DNA from: Micromonospora chaiyaphumensis
Lineage (GTDB): Bacteria; Actinomycetota; Actinomycetes; Mycobacteriales; Micromonosporaceae
Length of the DNA stretch: 64,000 nucleotides
Assembly (NCBI RefSeq): GCF_900091435.1
Contig: NZ_FMCS01000002.1
Coordinates: 1 to 64,000 of the forward strand
Reading direction: 5' to 3'
Positions within the stretch are counted from its first letter, which is position 1, and every line of letters begins with the position of its first letter. Made by a program: the position numbers and the translations under genes. Below, one piece after another: positions 17,099 through 25,071 of this stretch. The notes under the pieces were generated by a model. The model was not told where the DNA came from. It searched no databases and saw only the letters and a list, made by a program, of their open reading frames with translations.

Positions 17099-17104
17099 GG
17101 TGGC

Positions 17105-17626
17105 ATGACGCAACCAGTCGGGGCCGGCCGGCTGCCCGTGCCGGCCGGGAAATCGGGGTGCCCGATCAACCTGACCGTCGAGCTTCTGGGCGACCGGTGG
17201 AGCCTGGTGGTGTTGCGAGACGTCATGTTCAGCGGCCACCGGCACTTCCGTGAACTGCTCACGAACTCGGTCGAGAGCATCGCGTCGAACATCCTCGCCA
17301 GCCGGCTGTCGAAACTCGTGGACGCGGGCCTGCTCAGCCGGCACGAGGAACCGAGCCACCGGCAGAAGATCGACTATCGCCTCACCGAGGCGGCCATCGA
17401 ACTCGTGCCCCTCATGGCGCACCTCGGCGCCTGGGGCTCCCGGTGGCTCCCGGCCTCACCGGCGCTGTCGATCCGCGCCGAGCTGCTCGCCGAGGGTGGC
17501 CCTGAGATGTGGGAGAGGTTCATGGCCGAGCTCCGGGCCACGCACCTCGACGGCCGGCCGCAGCCCACCAACGGCGTCCTGGCCGAACTGACCCAGGCCT
17601 ACGAGCGGGTGGCCTCCGGAGGCTAG
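17105..17626 (+). CDS. HxlR family transcriptional regulator
   Basis: 173 aa. The winged-helix HxlR domain is at residues 18-108: GCPINLTVELLGDRWSLVVLRD, then FRELLTNSVESIASNILASRLSKLVDAGLL and the wing region HRQKIDYRLTEAAIEL. The leading Cys in GCP is the redox or aldehyde-sensing cysteine position of several HxlR proteins. The leaderless ATG is supported by the TACGCT box. It probably represses the divergent RibD-like reductase. Confidence 0.92.
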   Translation: MTQPVGAGRLPVPAGKSGCPINLTVELLGDRWSLVVLRDVMFSGHRHFRELLTNSVESIASNILASRLSKLVDAGLLSRHEEPSHRQKIDYRLTEAAIELVPLMAHLGAWGSRWLPASPALSIRAELLAEGGPEMWERFMAELRATHLDGRPQPTNGVLAELTQAYERVASGG

Positions 17627-17643
17627 CGGAGGCCGGGACGTGG

Positions 17644-18006
17644 CTAGACGTTCGCCGCCGGCCTCGGCTCGTGCACGTGCGGGTGCCCGTCGTGTCGGTC
17701 CGGGTTGTCGGCGTGGTCGGCGTGGAACAGGGCTTCGGCCAGCAGCGCCCGCACGTGGCTGTCAGCGGCCGAGTAGTGCACGAAGGTGCCCTCGCGACGT
17801 CCCTTCACGAGACCTGCGAGGCGCAGCTTGGCGAGGTGCTGACTCACTGCGGTGGGACTTGCGCCGACCAGTTCCGCGAGGCAGGCGACCGACGACTCGC
17901 CCTGGAGCAGCGCCCAGAGGATCTTGATCCTGGTCGGGTCGGCGAGCAGCCGGAAGCCCTCGGCGGCCAGATGGACCTGCTCCTCGTTGGGCATCTGGAA
18001 GTTCAT
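17644..18006 (-). CDS. ArsR/SmtB family metal-sensing repressor
   Basis: 120 aa from ATG at 18006. The winged-helix core includes LADPTRIKILWALLQGESSVACLAELVGASPTAVSQHLAKLRLAGLVKGRREGTFVHYS. The C-terminal tail is His/Asp-rich (HADHADNPDRHDGHPHVHEP), as in Ni/Co/Zn sensors such as NmtR and KmtR. Such proteins release DNA when metal binds, usually derepressing an exporter gene. Here the exporter next door is reduced to a stump that begins at the regulator's own start codon, so this gene has probably lost its native promoter and target. Confidence 0.9.
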   Translation of the reverse strand: MNFQMPNEEQVHLAAEGFRLLADPTRIKILWALLQGESSVACLAELVGASPTAVSQHLAKLRLAGLVKGRREGTFVHYSAADSHVRALLAEALFHADHADNPDRHDGHPHVHEPRPAANV

Positions 18007-18145
18007 CGTCGTCCTGGTCACCTGGGACCTCGTCGGTAACCTGCCCCTGCCCCTCGGCGTCGCCGGCCACGAGGGCTCCACCGTCATCGTCGGCCTCAAC
18101 GGCCTCCGGCTCCTGCGCCGGACCGCCTGGCGTCGAGCGGCGTGA
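18002..18145 (+). pseudogene. C-terminal remnant of a heavy-metal P1B-type ATPase
   Basis: The plus frame encodes VTWDLVGNLPLPLGVAGHEG followed by STVIVGLNGLRLLRR and a stop at 18145. This is the characteristic last transmembrane helix and tail of actinobacterial CadA/CtpD-type metal P-type ATPases (normally 650-750 aa). Only about 47 codons remain, with no start, phosphorylation motif or metal site. The homology begins abruptly at the divergent arsR start codon, which points to a deletion that removed the rest of the pump and the intergenic promoter. Confidence 0.75.
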
Positions 18146-18196
18146 GAGCGCTGAGCACCAGCTCGTCAGGGCAGGCGCCGGCGCCGGAAATGACGA

Positions 18197-18226
18197 AGGG
18201 CGTCCGTCATGTCCGACGAACGCCCT
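18197..18226 (-). terminator. Terminator of tRNA-Ala
   Basis: Hairpin AGGGCGT-C-CGTC / GACG-A-ACGCCCT with a 6-nt loop, 12 nt beyond the tRNA 3' end on the minus strand. Confidence 0.65.
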
Positions 18227-18237
18227 GATCGCGAAGG

Positions 18238-18310
18238 TGGAGCCGAGGGGACTCGAACCCCTGACCCCCACACTGCCAGTGTGGTGCGCTACCAGCTGCG
18301 CCACGGCCCC
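18238..18310 (-). tRNA. tRNA-Ala (anticodon GGC)
   Basis: A 73-nt cloverleaf read on the minus strand. The acceptor is GGGGCCG/CGGCUCC (one G-U), the D arm GCGC-AGCUGGUA-GCGC, the anticodon stem CCACA/UGUGG with loop CUGGCAG (anticodon GGC), and the T arm AGGGG-UUCGAGU-CCCCU. The discriminator is A and CCA is not encoded. It decodes GCC/GCU alanine codons. Confidence 0.95.
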
Positions 18311-18399
18311 TTGCGGTCGGCCCGGTCGCCCGGGCACGGAGAGAACTATACACACGCCGGTCGGCATGGTCATCTCGCGGGGGTGCCCCGGCCGGCCAC

Positions 18400-18990
18400 T
18401 CAGTTCAGGGCCACATCCGGGGGGAAGTGGGCGACCGCCGCCATCATGCCGCCCTGCCGGCGCAGCACCATGGGCCAGAGGTCGTCCGGGCGGTCGACGA
18501 AGGCGTCGCCGGGGAGGGCGTCGAGCACGAACCAGGACCCGTCCTCGATCTCCCGCTCCAGCTGACCCGCGCCCCAGCCGGAGTACCCGGCGAAGACCCG
18601 GATCCCGCCGACGGCGTCGCGCAGCTTCTCCGGGTCGACCGAGAGGTCGATGGTGCCCACCGCGCCGGAGACCCGGTGGAAGCCCTTCACCGGCTTGATC
18701 GGGTGGCGCATCCGCGCCAGGCAGATGGCCGAGTCGGGCTGCACGGGGCCGCCCTCGAAGAGCACGGCGGGGTGGCGGGCCAGGTCGCTCCAGTCGCCGA
18801 GGACGTCGGCGACGGGAACCTCGGTGGCCCGGTTCAGCACCACGCCGAGGGCGCCGCCGGGCTCGTGGGCGACGAGCAGCACGACCGTACGGTCGAAGTT
18901 CGGATCTTTCAGCGCAGGCGTCGCGACCAGCAGCCGCCCGGTCATGGAATCCATGGCTCGGCCACCGATCGCCTGTCCCTCACCCTGCAT
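18400..18990 (-). CDS. YqgE/AlgH family protein (UPF0301)
   Basis: 196 aa from ATG at 18990. GTG at 18999 or ATG at 18954 are alternatives, and no start has a clear ribosome-binding site. Family signatures are LTGRLLVATPALKDPNFDRTVVLL-like residues, GALGVVLNRATEVPVADVL, LFEGGPVQPDS and VRVFAGYSGWGAGQLE-like residues. YqgE proteins are small, soluble, widely conserved and of unknown biochemistry, and AlgH was linked to alginate regulation in Pseudomonas. It is transcribed toward the tRNA gene. Confidence 0.92.
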   Translation of the reverse strand: MQGEGQAIGGRAMDSMTGRLLVATPALKDPNFDRTVVLLVAHEPGGALGVVLNRATEVPVADVLGDWSDLARHPAVLFEGGPVQPDSAICLARMRHPIKPVKGFHRVSGAVGTIDLSVDPEKLRDAVGGIRVFAGYSGWGAGQLEREIEDGSWFVLDALPGDAFVDRPDDLWPMVLRRQGGMMAAVAHFPPDVALN

Positions 18991-19122
18991 GTCCGACACC
19001 CGTCAGCCGTACGCGGCGACCAACCGCGCTGTCAACGCCATGCAAGGCACCATAGCCTGCGGTCCGCCCGCTGGCTAAGGTCTGACCGGCGGGTGATCGC
19101 GACGGGATCGAGGGAGGGCCGG

Positions 19123-19926
19123 ATGGCGGCTACGGCCGAACTGGCGGTGATCGGCGGGTCGGGCCTGTACGCCCTCCTCGACGGCGCCACCGAGCACGTG
19201 CTGGAGACGCCCTACGGCGCGCCGTCGGATCCGGTCACGATCGCCGAGGTGGCCGGTCGGCGGGTGGCCTTCCTGCCCCGGCACGGCCGGGATCACCGCT
19301 ACCCGCCGCACCTGATCCCCTACCGAGCCAACCTCTGGGCGCTGCGGTCCCTGGGCGTACGCCAGGTGCTGGCGCCCTGCGCCGTCGGCGGGCTGCGGCC
19401 GGAGCTGGGCCCGGGCACGTTCGTGGTGCCGGACCAGCTCGTCGACCGCACCAGCGGGCGCGCGCAGACCTACTACGACCAGGGCGCGGTGCACGTCTCC
19501 TTCGCCGACCCGTACTGCCCGGCCGGGCGGCGCACGCTGCTCGACGCGGCGGCCGGGCGTGGCGTGCCCGCGGTGGACGGCGGCACGGTGGTGGTGGTCG
19601 AGGGGCCACGCTTCTCGACCCGGGCGGAGTCGCGCTGGTACGCCTCGATCGGCGGCACGGTGGTCAACATGACCGGGCACCCGGAGGCGGTGCTCGCCCG
19701 CGAGCTGGCCCTCTGCTACACCTCGATCGCCCTGGTCACCGACCTGGACGCGGGCGTCGAGGCGGGCGAGTCGGTCACCCAGGAGGAGGTCTTCCGGGTC
19801 TTCGCGGAGAACACCGACCGGCTGCGTGGCGTGCTGCTGGACGCGGTCGCCGCGCTGCCCGCCGAACGGGACTGCCCCTGCGGGCGGGCGCTGGACGGGA
19901 TCAAGCTCCCGTTCCCGCTGCCCTGA
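19123..19926 (+). CDS. mtnP: S-methyl-5'-thioadenosine phosphorylase (PNP/MTAP family)
   Basis: 267 aa from ATG at 19123, with AGGGAGGG 5 nt upstream. It belongs to trimeric PNP/MTAP phosphorylases: VIGGSGLYALL at the N terminus, phosphate-binding RHGRDHRYPPHLIPYRAN, VVVVEGPRFSTRAE, and NMTGHPEAVLARELALCY, followed by TDLDAG. It cleaves methylthioadenosine (or a related nucleoside) to adenine plus methylthioribose-1-phosphate in methionine salvage. Purine specificity depends on residues I cannot weigh here. A TAAGGT box at 19076 could be its -10. Confidence 0.9.
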   Translation: MAATAELAVIGGSGLYALLDGATEHVLETPYGAPSDPVTIAEVAGRRVAFLPRHGRDHRYPPHLIPYRANLWALRSLGVRQVLAPCAVGGLRPELGPGTFVVPDQLVDRTSGRAQTYYDQGAVHVSFADPYCPAGRRTLLDAAAGRGVPAVDGGTVVVVEGPRFSTRAESRWYASIGGTVVNMTGHPEAVLARELALCYTSIALVTDLDAGVEAGESVTQEEVFRVFAENTDRLRGVLLDAVAALPAERDCPCGRALDGIKLPFPLP

Positions 19927-20036
19927 GCGCCGGGAAGCGCCCGAAAAGTCACCCTCGGCCCGATAGATTCGGCTGGTCGGGGAGCTGATCACCGGGCCGT
20001 CCCCGGCACGCGCGGGGGGACGGGAGGCAGCCGGCG

Positions 20037-21632
20037 ATGGCAACGGTCCGCGAGACGACCTACGACCTGCTCCGTGCGCTGGGCCTGACCACCGTGTTCG
20101 GCAACCCCGGCTCCACCGAGGAACCGTTCCTGACGGACTTCCCGGCCGACTTCCGCTACGTGCACGCGCTCCAGGAGGCGTCGGCCGTGGCCATGGCGGA
20201 CGGCTACGCGCAGGCCACCGGCCGCCCCGCGCACGTCAACCTGCACACCGCCCCGGGCACCGGCAACGGCATGGGCAACCTGGTCACCGCCTGGCACAAC
20301 CGGACGCCGCTGATCGTCAGCGCCGGCCAGCAGACCCGGGAGATGCTGCTGATCGAGCCCCGCCTGGCCAGCCCGCGGGCGGTCGAGCTGGTCCACCCGT
20401 ACGTGAAGTGGGCCCACGAGCCGGCCCGCGCCCAGGACATCCCGGCGGCCTTCATGCGGGCGTACGCCTCGGCGGTGCAGCCACCGACCGGGCCGGTCTT
20501 CCTCTCCCTGCCCATGGACGACTGGGACCGGCCCGCCGACCCGCCGCCGCAGGTGCGCACGGTGGCCACCCGGATCGCGCCGGACCCGGACCGGCTGCGC
20601 GGCTTCGCCGCCACGCTGGCCGCGTCCCGCGCTCCGGTGCTGGTGCTCGGCGCGGCGGTGGACCGGTCCGACGCCTGGCCGGCCGCCGTGGCGCTGGCCG
20701 AGCGGCTGGCCGCGCCGGTCTGGGCCGCCCCGGCGCCGGAGCGGGCGGTCTTCCCCGAGGACCATCCGCAGTTCCGGGGCGTCCTGCCGTACGCGATCGG
20801 GCCGCTGGCCGAGGCGTTGCGCGGCCACGACACGGTGCTGGTGGTCGGCGCGCCGGTGTTCCGCTACTACCCGCACGTGCCGGGCGACTACCTGCCCGGC
20901 GAAGCCCGGCTGCTGCACGTCACCGACGACCCGGACGAGGCGGCCCGGGCCCCGGTCGGGGAGAGCCTGCTCGGCGAGGCCGGGCTGACCATGGCGGAGC
21001 TCGTGGAGCTGCTGCCCCCGACGGATCGTTCCACGCCGCCGGCCCGGGAGGCCCCGGCGCCACCCGAGGCGGCCGATCCGCCGAGCGCCGACGCCCTCTT
21101 CGACGCGCTGGCCCGGCAGTGGCCGGCCGACGGGGTGCTCGTTCAGGAGTCTCCGTCCAACCTGGCCGCGCTGCGCCGCCGGTTGCGGATCGGCCGGCCC
21201 CGGTCGTACTTCACCATGGCCAGCGGCGGCCTCGGGTTCGGCCTGCCGGCGGCCGTGGGCATCGCGCTGGCCGAGCGGGACACCGGGCGCGGCCGGCCGG
21301 TGGTCGCGGTGGTCGGCGACGGCTCGTTCCACTACTCGGTGCAGGCGTTGTGGACCGCCGCGCAGCTCGGCCTGCCGCTCGCCGTCGTGGTCCCGGTGAA
21401 CCGGCAGTACGCGATCCTCAAGGCGTTCGCCGAGCTGAAGCACACGCCCGGGGTGCCGGCGCTGGACCTGCCGGGGCTGGATGTCACCGCGGTGGCGCGC
21501 GGCTACGGTTGCGCCGCCGAGGTGGTGGAGTCGCCGGAGCGGATCGGCCCGGCGCTGGCCGCCGCGCTGGCCGCCGACCGGCCGACCGTGCTGCCGGTGC
21601 CGATCAGCACCGACGTGCCGCGGCTCCTGTAA
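20037..21632 (+). CDS. mdlC: Benzoylformate decarboxylase-like ThDP enzyme
   Basis: 531 aa, close to the 528 aa of Pseudomonas MdlC. The N-terminal PYR domain has FGNPGSTEEPFL (substrate Ser), the ThDP-activating Glu in ALQEASAVAMADGYAQ, and His in NLHTAPGTGNGMGNL. The C-terminal PP domain has the GDGSFHYSVQALW ThDP/Mg motif ending in NRQY. At the place where MdlC has catalytic His281 (FRYHQYDPG) this protein reads FRYYPHVPGDY, with Tyr278 and a His two residues later, so the substrate may differ from benzoylformate. It decarboxylates a 2-oxo acid to an aldehyde. No mandelate pathway genes are nearby. Confidence 0.85.
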   Translation: MATVRETTYDLLRALGLTTVFGNPGSTEEPFLTDFPADFRYVHALQEASAVAMADGYAQATGRPAHVNLHTAPGTGNGMGNLVTAWHNRTPLIVSAGQQTREMLLIEPRLASPRAVELVHPYVKWAHEPARAQDIPAAFMRAYASAVQPPTGPVFLSLPMDDWDRPADPPPQVRTVATRIAPDPDRLRGFAATLAASRAPVLVLGAAVDRSDAWPAAVALAERLAAPVWAAPAPERAVFPEDHPQFRGVLPYAIGPLAEALRGHDTVLVVGAPVFRYYPHVPGDYLPGEARLLHVTDDPDEAARAPVGESLLGEAGLTMAELVELLPPTDRSTPPAREAPAPPEAADPPSADALFDALARQWPADGVLVQESPSNLAALRRRLRIGRPRSYFTMASGGLGFGLPAAVGIALAERDTGRGRPVVAVVGDGSFHYSVQALWTAAQLGLPLAVVVPVNRQYAILKAFAELKHTPGVPALDLPGLDVTAVARGYGCAAEVVESPERIGPALAAALAADRPTVLPVPISTDVPRLL

Positions 21633-21636
21633 CCGG

Positions 21637-22620
21637 TCAGCGGCGCACGACGAGCGGGGTGCCGCCGGCCACGTCGAGCACCGCCCGGCCGCCGAGGGGC
21701 GCCTTCAGCGTCACGGCCAGCGGCTTCAGCACGAGCTGCATGGTGCAGGGCCCGGTGGAGCGGACCACCCCGGCGCCCAGCACCACCACGTCGTCCCGCT
21801 CCAGCACCAGCGGCGTGGGCTGGCCGTCGCAGGCGCCCGTGCCGACCCGGTACTCGACCCGGTTCCCGTTCACCGCCTGCAGGTCCATCGCCCCGACGAC
21901 ACCGTCGTCCGCCGGGCGGCTCGGCGCCACCCCGTCCGGCGCGGTCCCGACCGCGCTGGGCGCCACGGCGAGCCGGGCCACCGGCGCCCGGAGACCCTCC
22001 ACGGTGAACAGCCAGGCCGGCACGCTGGCCTCGCCCCGGCTGGTACGCACCGTCGCGCTGCCCAGCGTCACCCCGGTGACCGTGAGCGGGATGCACGGGC
22101 TGGGCGCCTGGGTGGCGACCCAGCCGTCCGGGCCGGGCTCGATGGTCGGGCCGCCCTTCGGCCGCCCCGGCCCGGGTGTGCTGGGCCGGCCCTCGCACGG
22201 GGGCGGGTCGCCCTGGTCCAGTTGGGCGTACGCGTCCGCGGCGCTGACCAGCGGGACGCGCAGGACGCCGTCCGGGAAGCGGATCGTCCCGTCGGCGGGC
22301 CGGGCGGTCGGCAGGGCGACCTGGTCCCGGTACCAGCCGTTGAGGAAGGCCTGCTTCGTCTCGTCGGTGAAGCCGGGGTCACCGGCCAGCACGGTGGCCT
22401 CGTCGAGCGGGACGTACCCGCTGCGCCACGCCGGGCCGGGGCGCCACGCGTCGGCCACCTCGGCGGCCCGCCGGCCGAACGCCTCCCAGCGGTGGTCCGG
22501 ACCGGAGACCGACGCACCGCCCGAGCCGGCGGCCGGTGGGGCGGCCGGGTCGGCGCCGGGCGCGGCGCAGCCGGCCAGGACCAGGAGTGGCAGCCCGAGC
22601 AGGGCGAGAGAGCGACGCAT
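21637..22620 (-). CDS. Predicted lipoprotein of unknown function
   Basis: 327 aa from ATG at 22620. The lipoprotein signal peptide is MRRSLALLGLPLLVLAGC, with lipid-modified C18. The mature part begins Ala/Pro/Gly-rich and is followed by about 280 residues of mixed, probably beta-rich structure with four cysteines. No family was recognised. Its end lies 4 nt from the convergent mdlC stop. It should be anchored to the outer face of the membrane. Confidence 0.82.
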   Translation of the reverse strand: MRRSLALLGLPLLVLAGCAAPGADPAAPPAAGSGGASVSGPDHRWEAFGRRAAEVADAWRPGPAWRSGYVPLDEATVLAGDPGFTDETKQAFLNGWYRDQVALPTARPADGTIRFPDGVLRVPLVSAADAYAQLDQGDPPPCEGRPSTPGPGRPKGGPTIEPGPDGWVATQAPSPCIPLTVTGVTLGSATVRTSRGEASVPAWLFTVEGLRAPVARLAVAPSAVGTAPDGVAPSRPADDGVVGAMDLQAVNGNRVEYRVGTGACDGQPTPLVLERDDVVVLGAGVVRSTGPCTMQLVLKPLAVTLKAPLGGRAVLDVAGGTPLVVRR

Positions 22621-22660
22621 GCCGGTTGGACGCGGCACTCCGCCGGCCGGTTCCCGCCGG

Positions 22661-23113
22661 TCAGTCCTCCCCGCCCAGGTCGGCCTGGTACGCCTCCCAG
22701 AGCAGGTCCGCGCCGCGCTGCCGGTGCCGGTCCAGCGCCCGCAGCAGGGTCCGGACCAGCTCCCGCAGCTCCTCGGCGGGCATCGCGGGGAGCCGCACCG
22801 CGTGCTGGAGCGCGACGATCGCCGCCGCGATGGCGACGTGCTCGTCGGCCAGGAGCCGTACGCCCCGGTCCAGCCGGGGTGCCTGGTGGAGCAGTTCGGC
22901 GTAGAGGCCGGCCGGGCCCTCGGTGAGCCGAACGTGCTCGGCGAAGCCCCGCCGGACCGGGCCGAGCCGGCCCACCAGGTGCTCCCGCCAGCCCGGTTCC
23001 GCCGGCGGCGCGGCGAGCGCCCGGACGAGAGCACACAGGTCGCCGGCGAGGGCGGGCCGGGGATGGGGCACGGCGGTGACGGTCGCCGGCTGCTGGATCG
23101 GACTGGTGACCAT
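22661..23113 (-). CDS. Small helical protein, possibly hemerythrin-like
   Basis: 150 aa from ATG at 23113, preceded by GGGAGGTG. It is predicted to be all-helical, with scattered histidines (LLHQAPRLDRG, ADEHVAIAAAIVALQHAV, LDRHRQRGADLLWEAY) spaced as in HHE/hemerythrin proteins and ending DLGGED. The family was not recognised with certainty. It sits 40 nt upstream of the lipoprotein gene on the same strand and may form an operon with it. Confidence 0.75.
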   Translation of the reverse strand: MVTSPIQQPATVTAVPHPRPALAGDLCALVRALAAPPAEPGWREHLVGRLGPVRRGFAEHVRLTEGPAGLYAELLHQAPRLDRGVRLLADEHVAIAAAIVALQHAVRLPAMPAEELRELVRTLLRALDRHRQRGADLLWEAYQADLGGED

Positions 23114-23231
23114 GGGCACCTCCCGCGCTGCTGTGCTACCGCGTACAGCGATGGTGAACCCGGCTCCCCGACCTGTCCAGCGGGTGCGGCCGGCTCATCT
23201 GCCCCGTGCGCCCCACCGGTCACACCAGCCC

Positions 23232-23897
23232 CTACAGCCCCAGCGGATTCCCCGCCATGGCGCGCAGGCGGCCGGCGAGGACGTGCGCGTCGGCGTCCCG
23301 CCCCTGGTCCGGCCGGCCGGCGGTGATCGCCTCGGCGAGCGCCCGCAGCTCGTACGGGGGCAGGGCGCCCAGCCCCGGGCCCTGCAACGGGATGGTGACC
23401 CGCCGGCCGGTCTCCCGGTCGCGGGCGATCAGGGTGGGCACCCGCACCACGCCGTCGTCGCCGACCCGGTGGGCGACCGCGCCGCCGCGCACCTCGGCGG
23501 TGGCCAGGTCGACGGTACGGGTGCCGAGCGCACCGCGGACCGAGGCCCGGGTGCCGTCCAGCCAGGCGGCCGTGCGCAGCACCCGCAGGACCAGGTAGAG
23601 CCCGAGCAGCACGAACGGGATCCCGCAGAGTCCGGCGTAGCGCAGCGGTGTGGGCGCGGCGGCGGGGGTCCCGCCGTGCAGGTCGGGCGGGAGCAGTTCG
23701 GGCGGCAGGTCGCGCACGTCGTCGTACGAGGGGACCGGGTCGCCGAAGCCGGTGACCCGGCGCAGCAACCCCTCGGCGACCAGTGGCAGCAGCACGAAGG
23801 CCGCACCGAGGGCGGTGAACAGGACACCCACCACGGCGGCCCCGGCGCGCTGGCCGGACGCCGCGCCGACGGAGAGTCGGATCCGCTCGTTCGTCAC
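23232..23897 (-). CDS. Two-TM membrane protein of unknown function
   Basis: 221 aa from GTG at 23897. One hydrophobic helix lies at about 20-42 and another near 85-105. A soluble C-terminal half follows, with beta-rich text TVDLATAEVRGGAVAHRVG and RRVTIPLQ, reminiscent of bacterial PH-like membrane-associated domains. Not recognised. It lies upstream of the tmRNA terminator and faces away from it. Confidence 0.72.
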   Translation of the reverse strand: MTNERIRLSVGAASGQRAGAAVVGVLFTALGAAFVLLPLVAEGLLRRVTGFGDPVPSYDDVRDLPPELLPPDLHGGTPAAAPTPLRYAGLCGIPFVLLGLYLVLRVLRTAAWLDGTRASVRGALGTRTVDLATAEVRGGAVAHRVGDDGVVRVPTLIARDRETGRRVTIPLQGPGLGALPPYELRALAEAITAGRPDQGRDADAHVLAGRLRAMAGNPLGL

Positions 23898-23939
23898 AGG
23901 CGGAGCCTAGAACGCCGGCGCCACGGGCCTGGAGACGAC

Positions 23940-23973
23940 TGTGCGCCCCGGTCCGGGTGGACCGGGGCGCACA
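23940..23973 (-). terminator. Terminator of tmRNA
   Basis: A perfect 15-bp stem (TGTGCGCCCCGGTCC with its complement) and a 4-nt loop, 7 nt past the mature 3' end of tmRNA. Confidence 0.8.
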
Positions 23974-23980
23974 GGTCAGG

Positions 23981-24356
23981 TGGTGGAGGTGCCGGGAATC
24001 GAACCCGGGTCCTTCGCCGCCTTGTCAGGGCTTCTCCGAGCGCAGCTCGCTGTGCCTCTACTCGGCCCCTCCGATCACGCGAGCGAGTCGGTGTGACGGG
24101 CCCAGTCGCTGATTGATCTCGCCGCACGGACCCCGCGACCGGGTCCGGTTGGCCAGCCTTCTAGCTGATGCCGGCTAACTGGGTCGAAGGCGCTCCCAGG
24201 CCGACAGACTTGCTACTCGCCTCAGGCGGCGAGAGCGAAGTCAGCGCGATTGTTCTTGGCGCTTATTGGTTTCCGACGAACGATTCTCGAGACGACGTCG
24301 GCTTCCTCGGCTCGCTTCCCCTGCCGCAACGTACGAAGTCGAAACCAGTCACCCCC
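23981..24356 (-). ncRNA. ssrA: tmRNA (transfer-messenger RNA)
   Basis: 376 nt on the minus strand. The 5' end GGGGGUGACUGGUUUCGACUUCG and the 3' end GGACCCGGGUUCGAUUCCCGGCACCUCCACCA-like sequence form the alanine-tRNA-like domain, with CCA encoded. The tag frame (24260-24222) encodes AKNNRADFALAA and a UGA stop, ending in the hydrophobic ALAA degron. It rescues stalled ribosomes with SmpB, whose gene lies just upstream on the same strand. A terminator follows directly. Confidence 0.97.
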
Positions 24357-24460
24357 TCGACGGGCTGCCCCTGTCGGCAGCATCACCAAGCCTAACGCCT
24401 GGCGCAACCGGATTCATTCCGAGGCCCGCCGCAGGCCGGCTCCCGGACAAACCGGATGTT

Positions 24461-24940
24461 TCACTCACTCATGCCCTTGCCGCGCCGGCCCACCGCCCGG
24501 GCGATCTCCCGGTCGGCGTCCCGCTTGGCGAGGTCCTGGCGCTTGTCATACGACTTCTTACCCCGGGCCAGGCCGATCTCCACCTTCGCCCAGCCGTCGG
24601 AGAAGTAGACCTGCAGCGGGACCATGGTGAGCCCGCTCTCCTTGGTCTTGCCGATCAGCCGGTCGATCTCCAGCCGCTTGAGCAGCAGCTTCCGGGTCCG
24701 CCGGGGCTCGTGGTTGGTCCAGGTGCCCTGGGTGTACTCCGGGATGTGCATGCCGTGCAGGTAGAGCTCGCCGTCGCGTTCCTGGGCGAATGCGTCGACC
24801 AGCGACGCCCGCCCGGCCCGCAGCGACTTGACCTCGGTGCCGGTCAGCGACATGCCCGCCTCGTAGGTGTCGAGGATGGCGTAGTCGTGCCGCGCCTTCT
24901 TGTTGGAGGCGACCACCTTGCGACCCTTTTCCCGTGGCAT
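24461..24940 (-). CDS. smpB: SsrA-binding protein SmpB
   Basis: 159 aa from ATG at 24940 ([20 protein letters not shown]). It shows the OB-fold SmpB signatures [53 protein letters not shown] and the basic C-terminal tail [24 protein letters not shown], which inserts in the ribosomal mRNA channel. It binds the tRNA-like domain of tmRNA encoded next door. A longer frame to GTG 24976 exists but lacks family support. Confidence 0.96.
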   Translation of the reverse strand: MPREKGRKVVASNKKARHDYAILDTYEAGMSLTGTEVKSLRAGRASLVDAFAQERDGELYLHGMHIPEYTQGTWTNHEPRRTRKLLLKRLEIDRLIGKTKESGLTMVPLQVYFSDGWAKVEIGLARGKKSYDKRQDLAKRDADREIARAVGRRGKGMSE

Positions 24941-25015
24941 CGGCGCCACCCCCTTCCCGGTCCGTCCCGCGACCACCGGCCGCGGAGCGAGATCATGCTA
25001 CCCGAATGACAAGGA

Positions 25016-25048
25016 CCCTCCCGCGCCGTTTATTCCGGCGCGGGAGGG
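25016..25048 (-). terminator. Terminator after ftsX
   Basis: A perfect 13-bp stem (25016-25028 with 25036-25048) and a loop TTTATTC, 24 nt after the ftsX stop codon, separating ftsEX from smpB. Confidence 0.75.
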
Positions 25049-25071
25049 CCCTCGGAGAGCCGTACCGGTAA

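Noticed and set aside
18002..18310. Genomic island attachment site at tRNA-Ala
   Set aside because: No integrase and no duplicated tRNA 3' end were seen. The nearby ATPase stump is better explained by a simple deletion.
20408..23326. A 972-codon plus-strand frame spanning mdlC and the lipoprotein genes
   Set aside because: It overlaps three well-supported genes in other frames and has the composition of a shadow frame.
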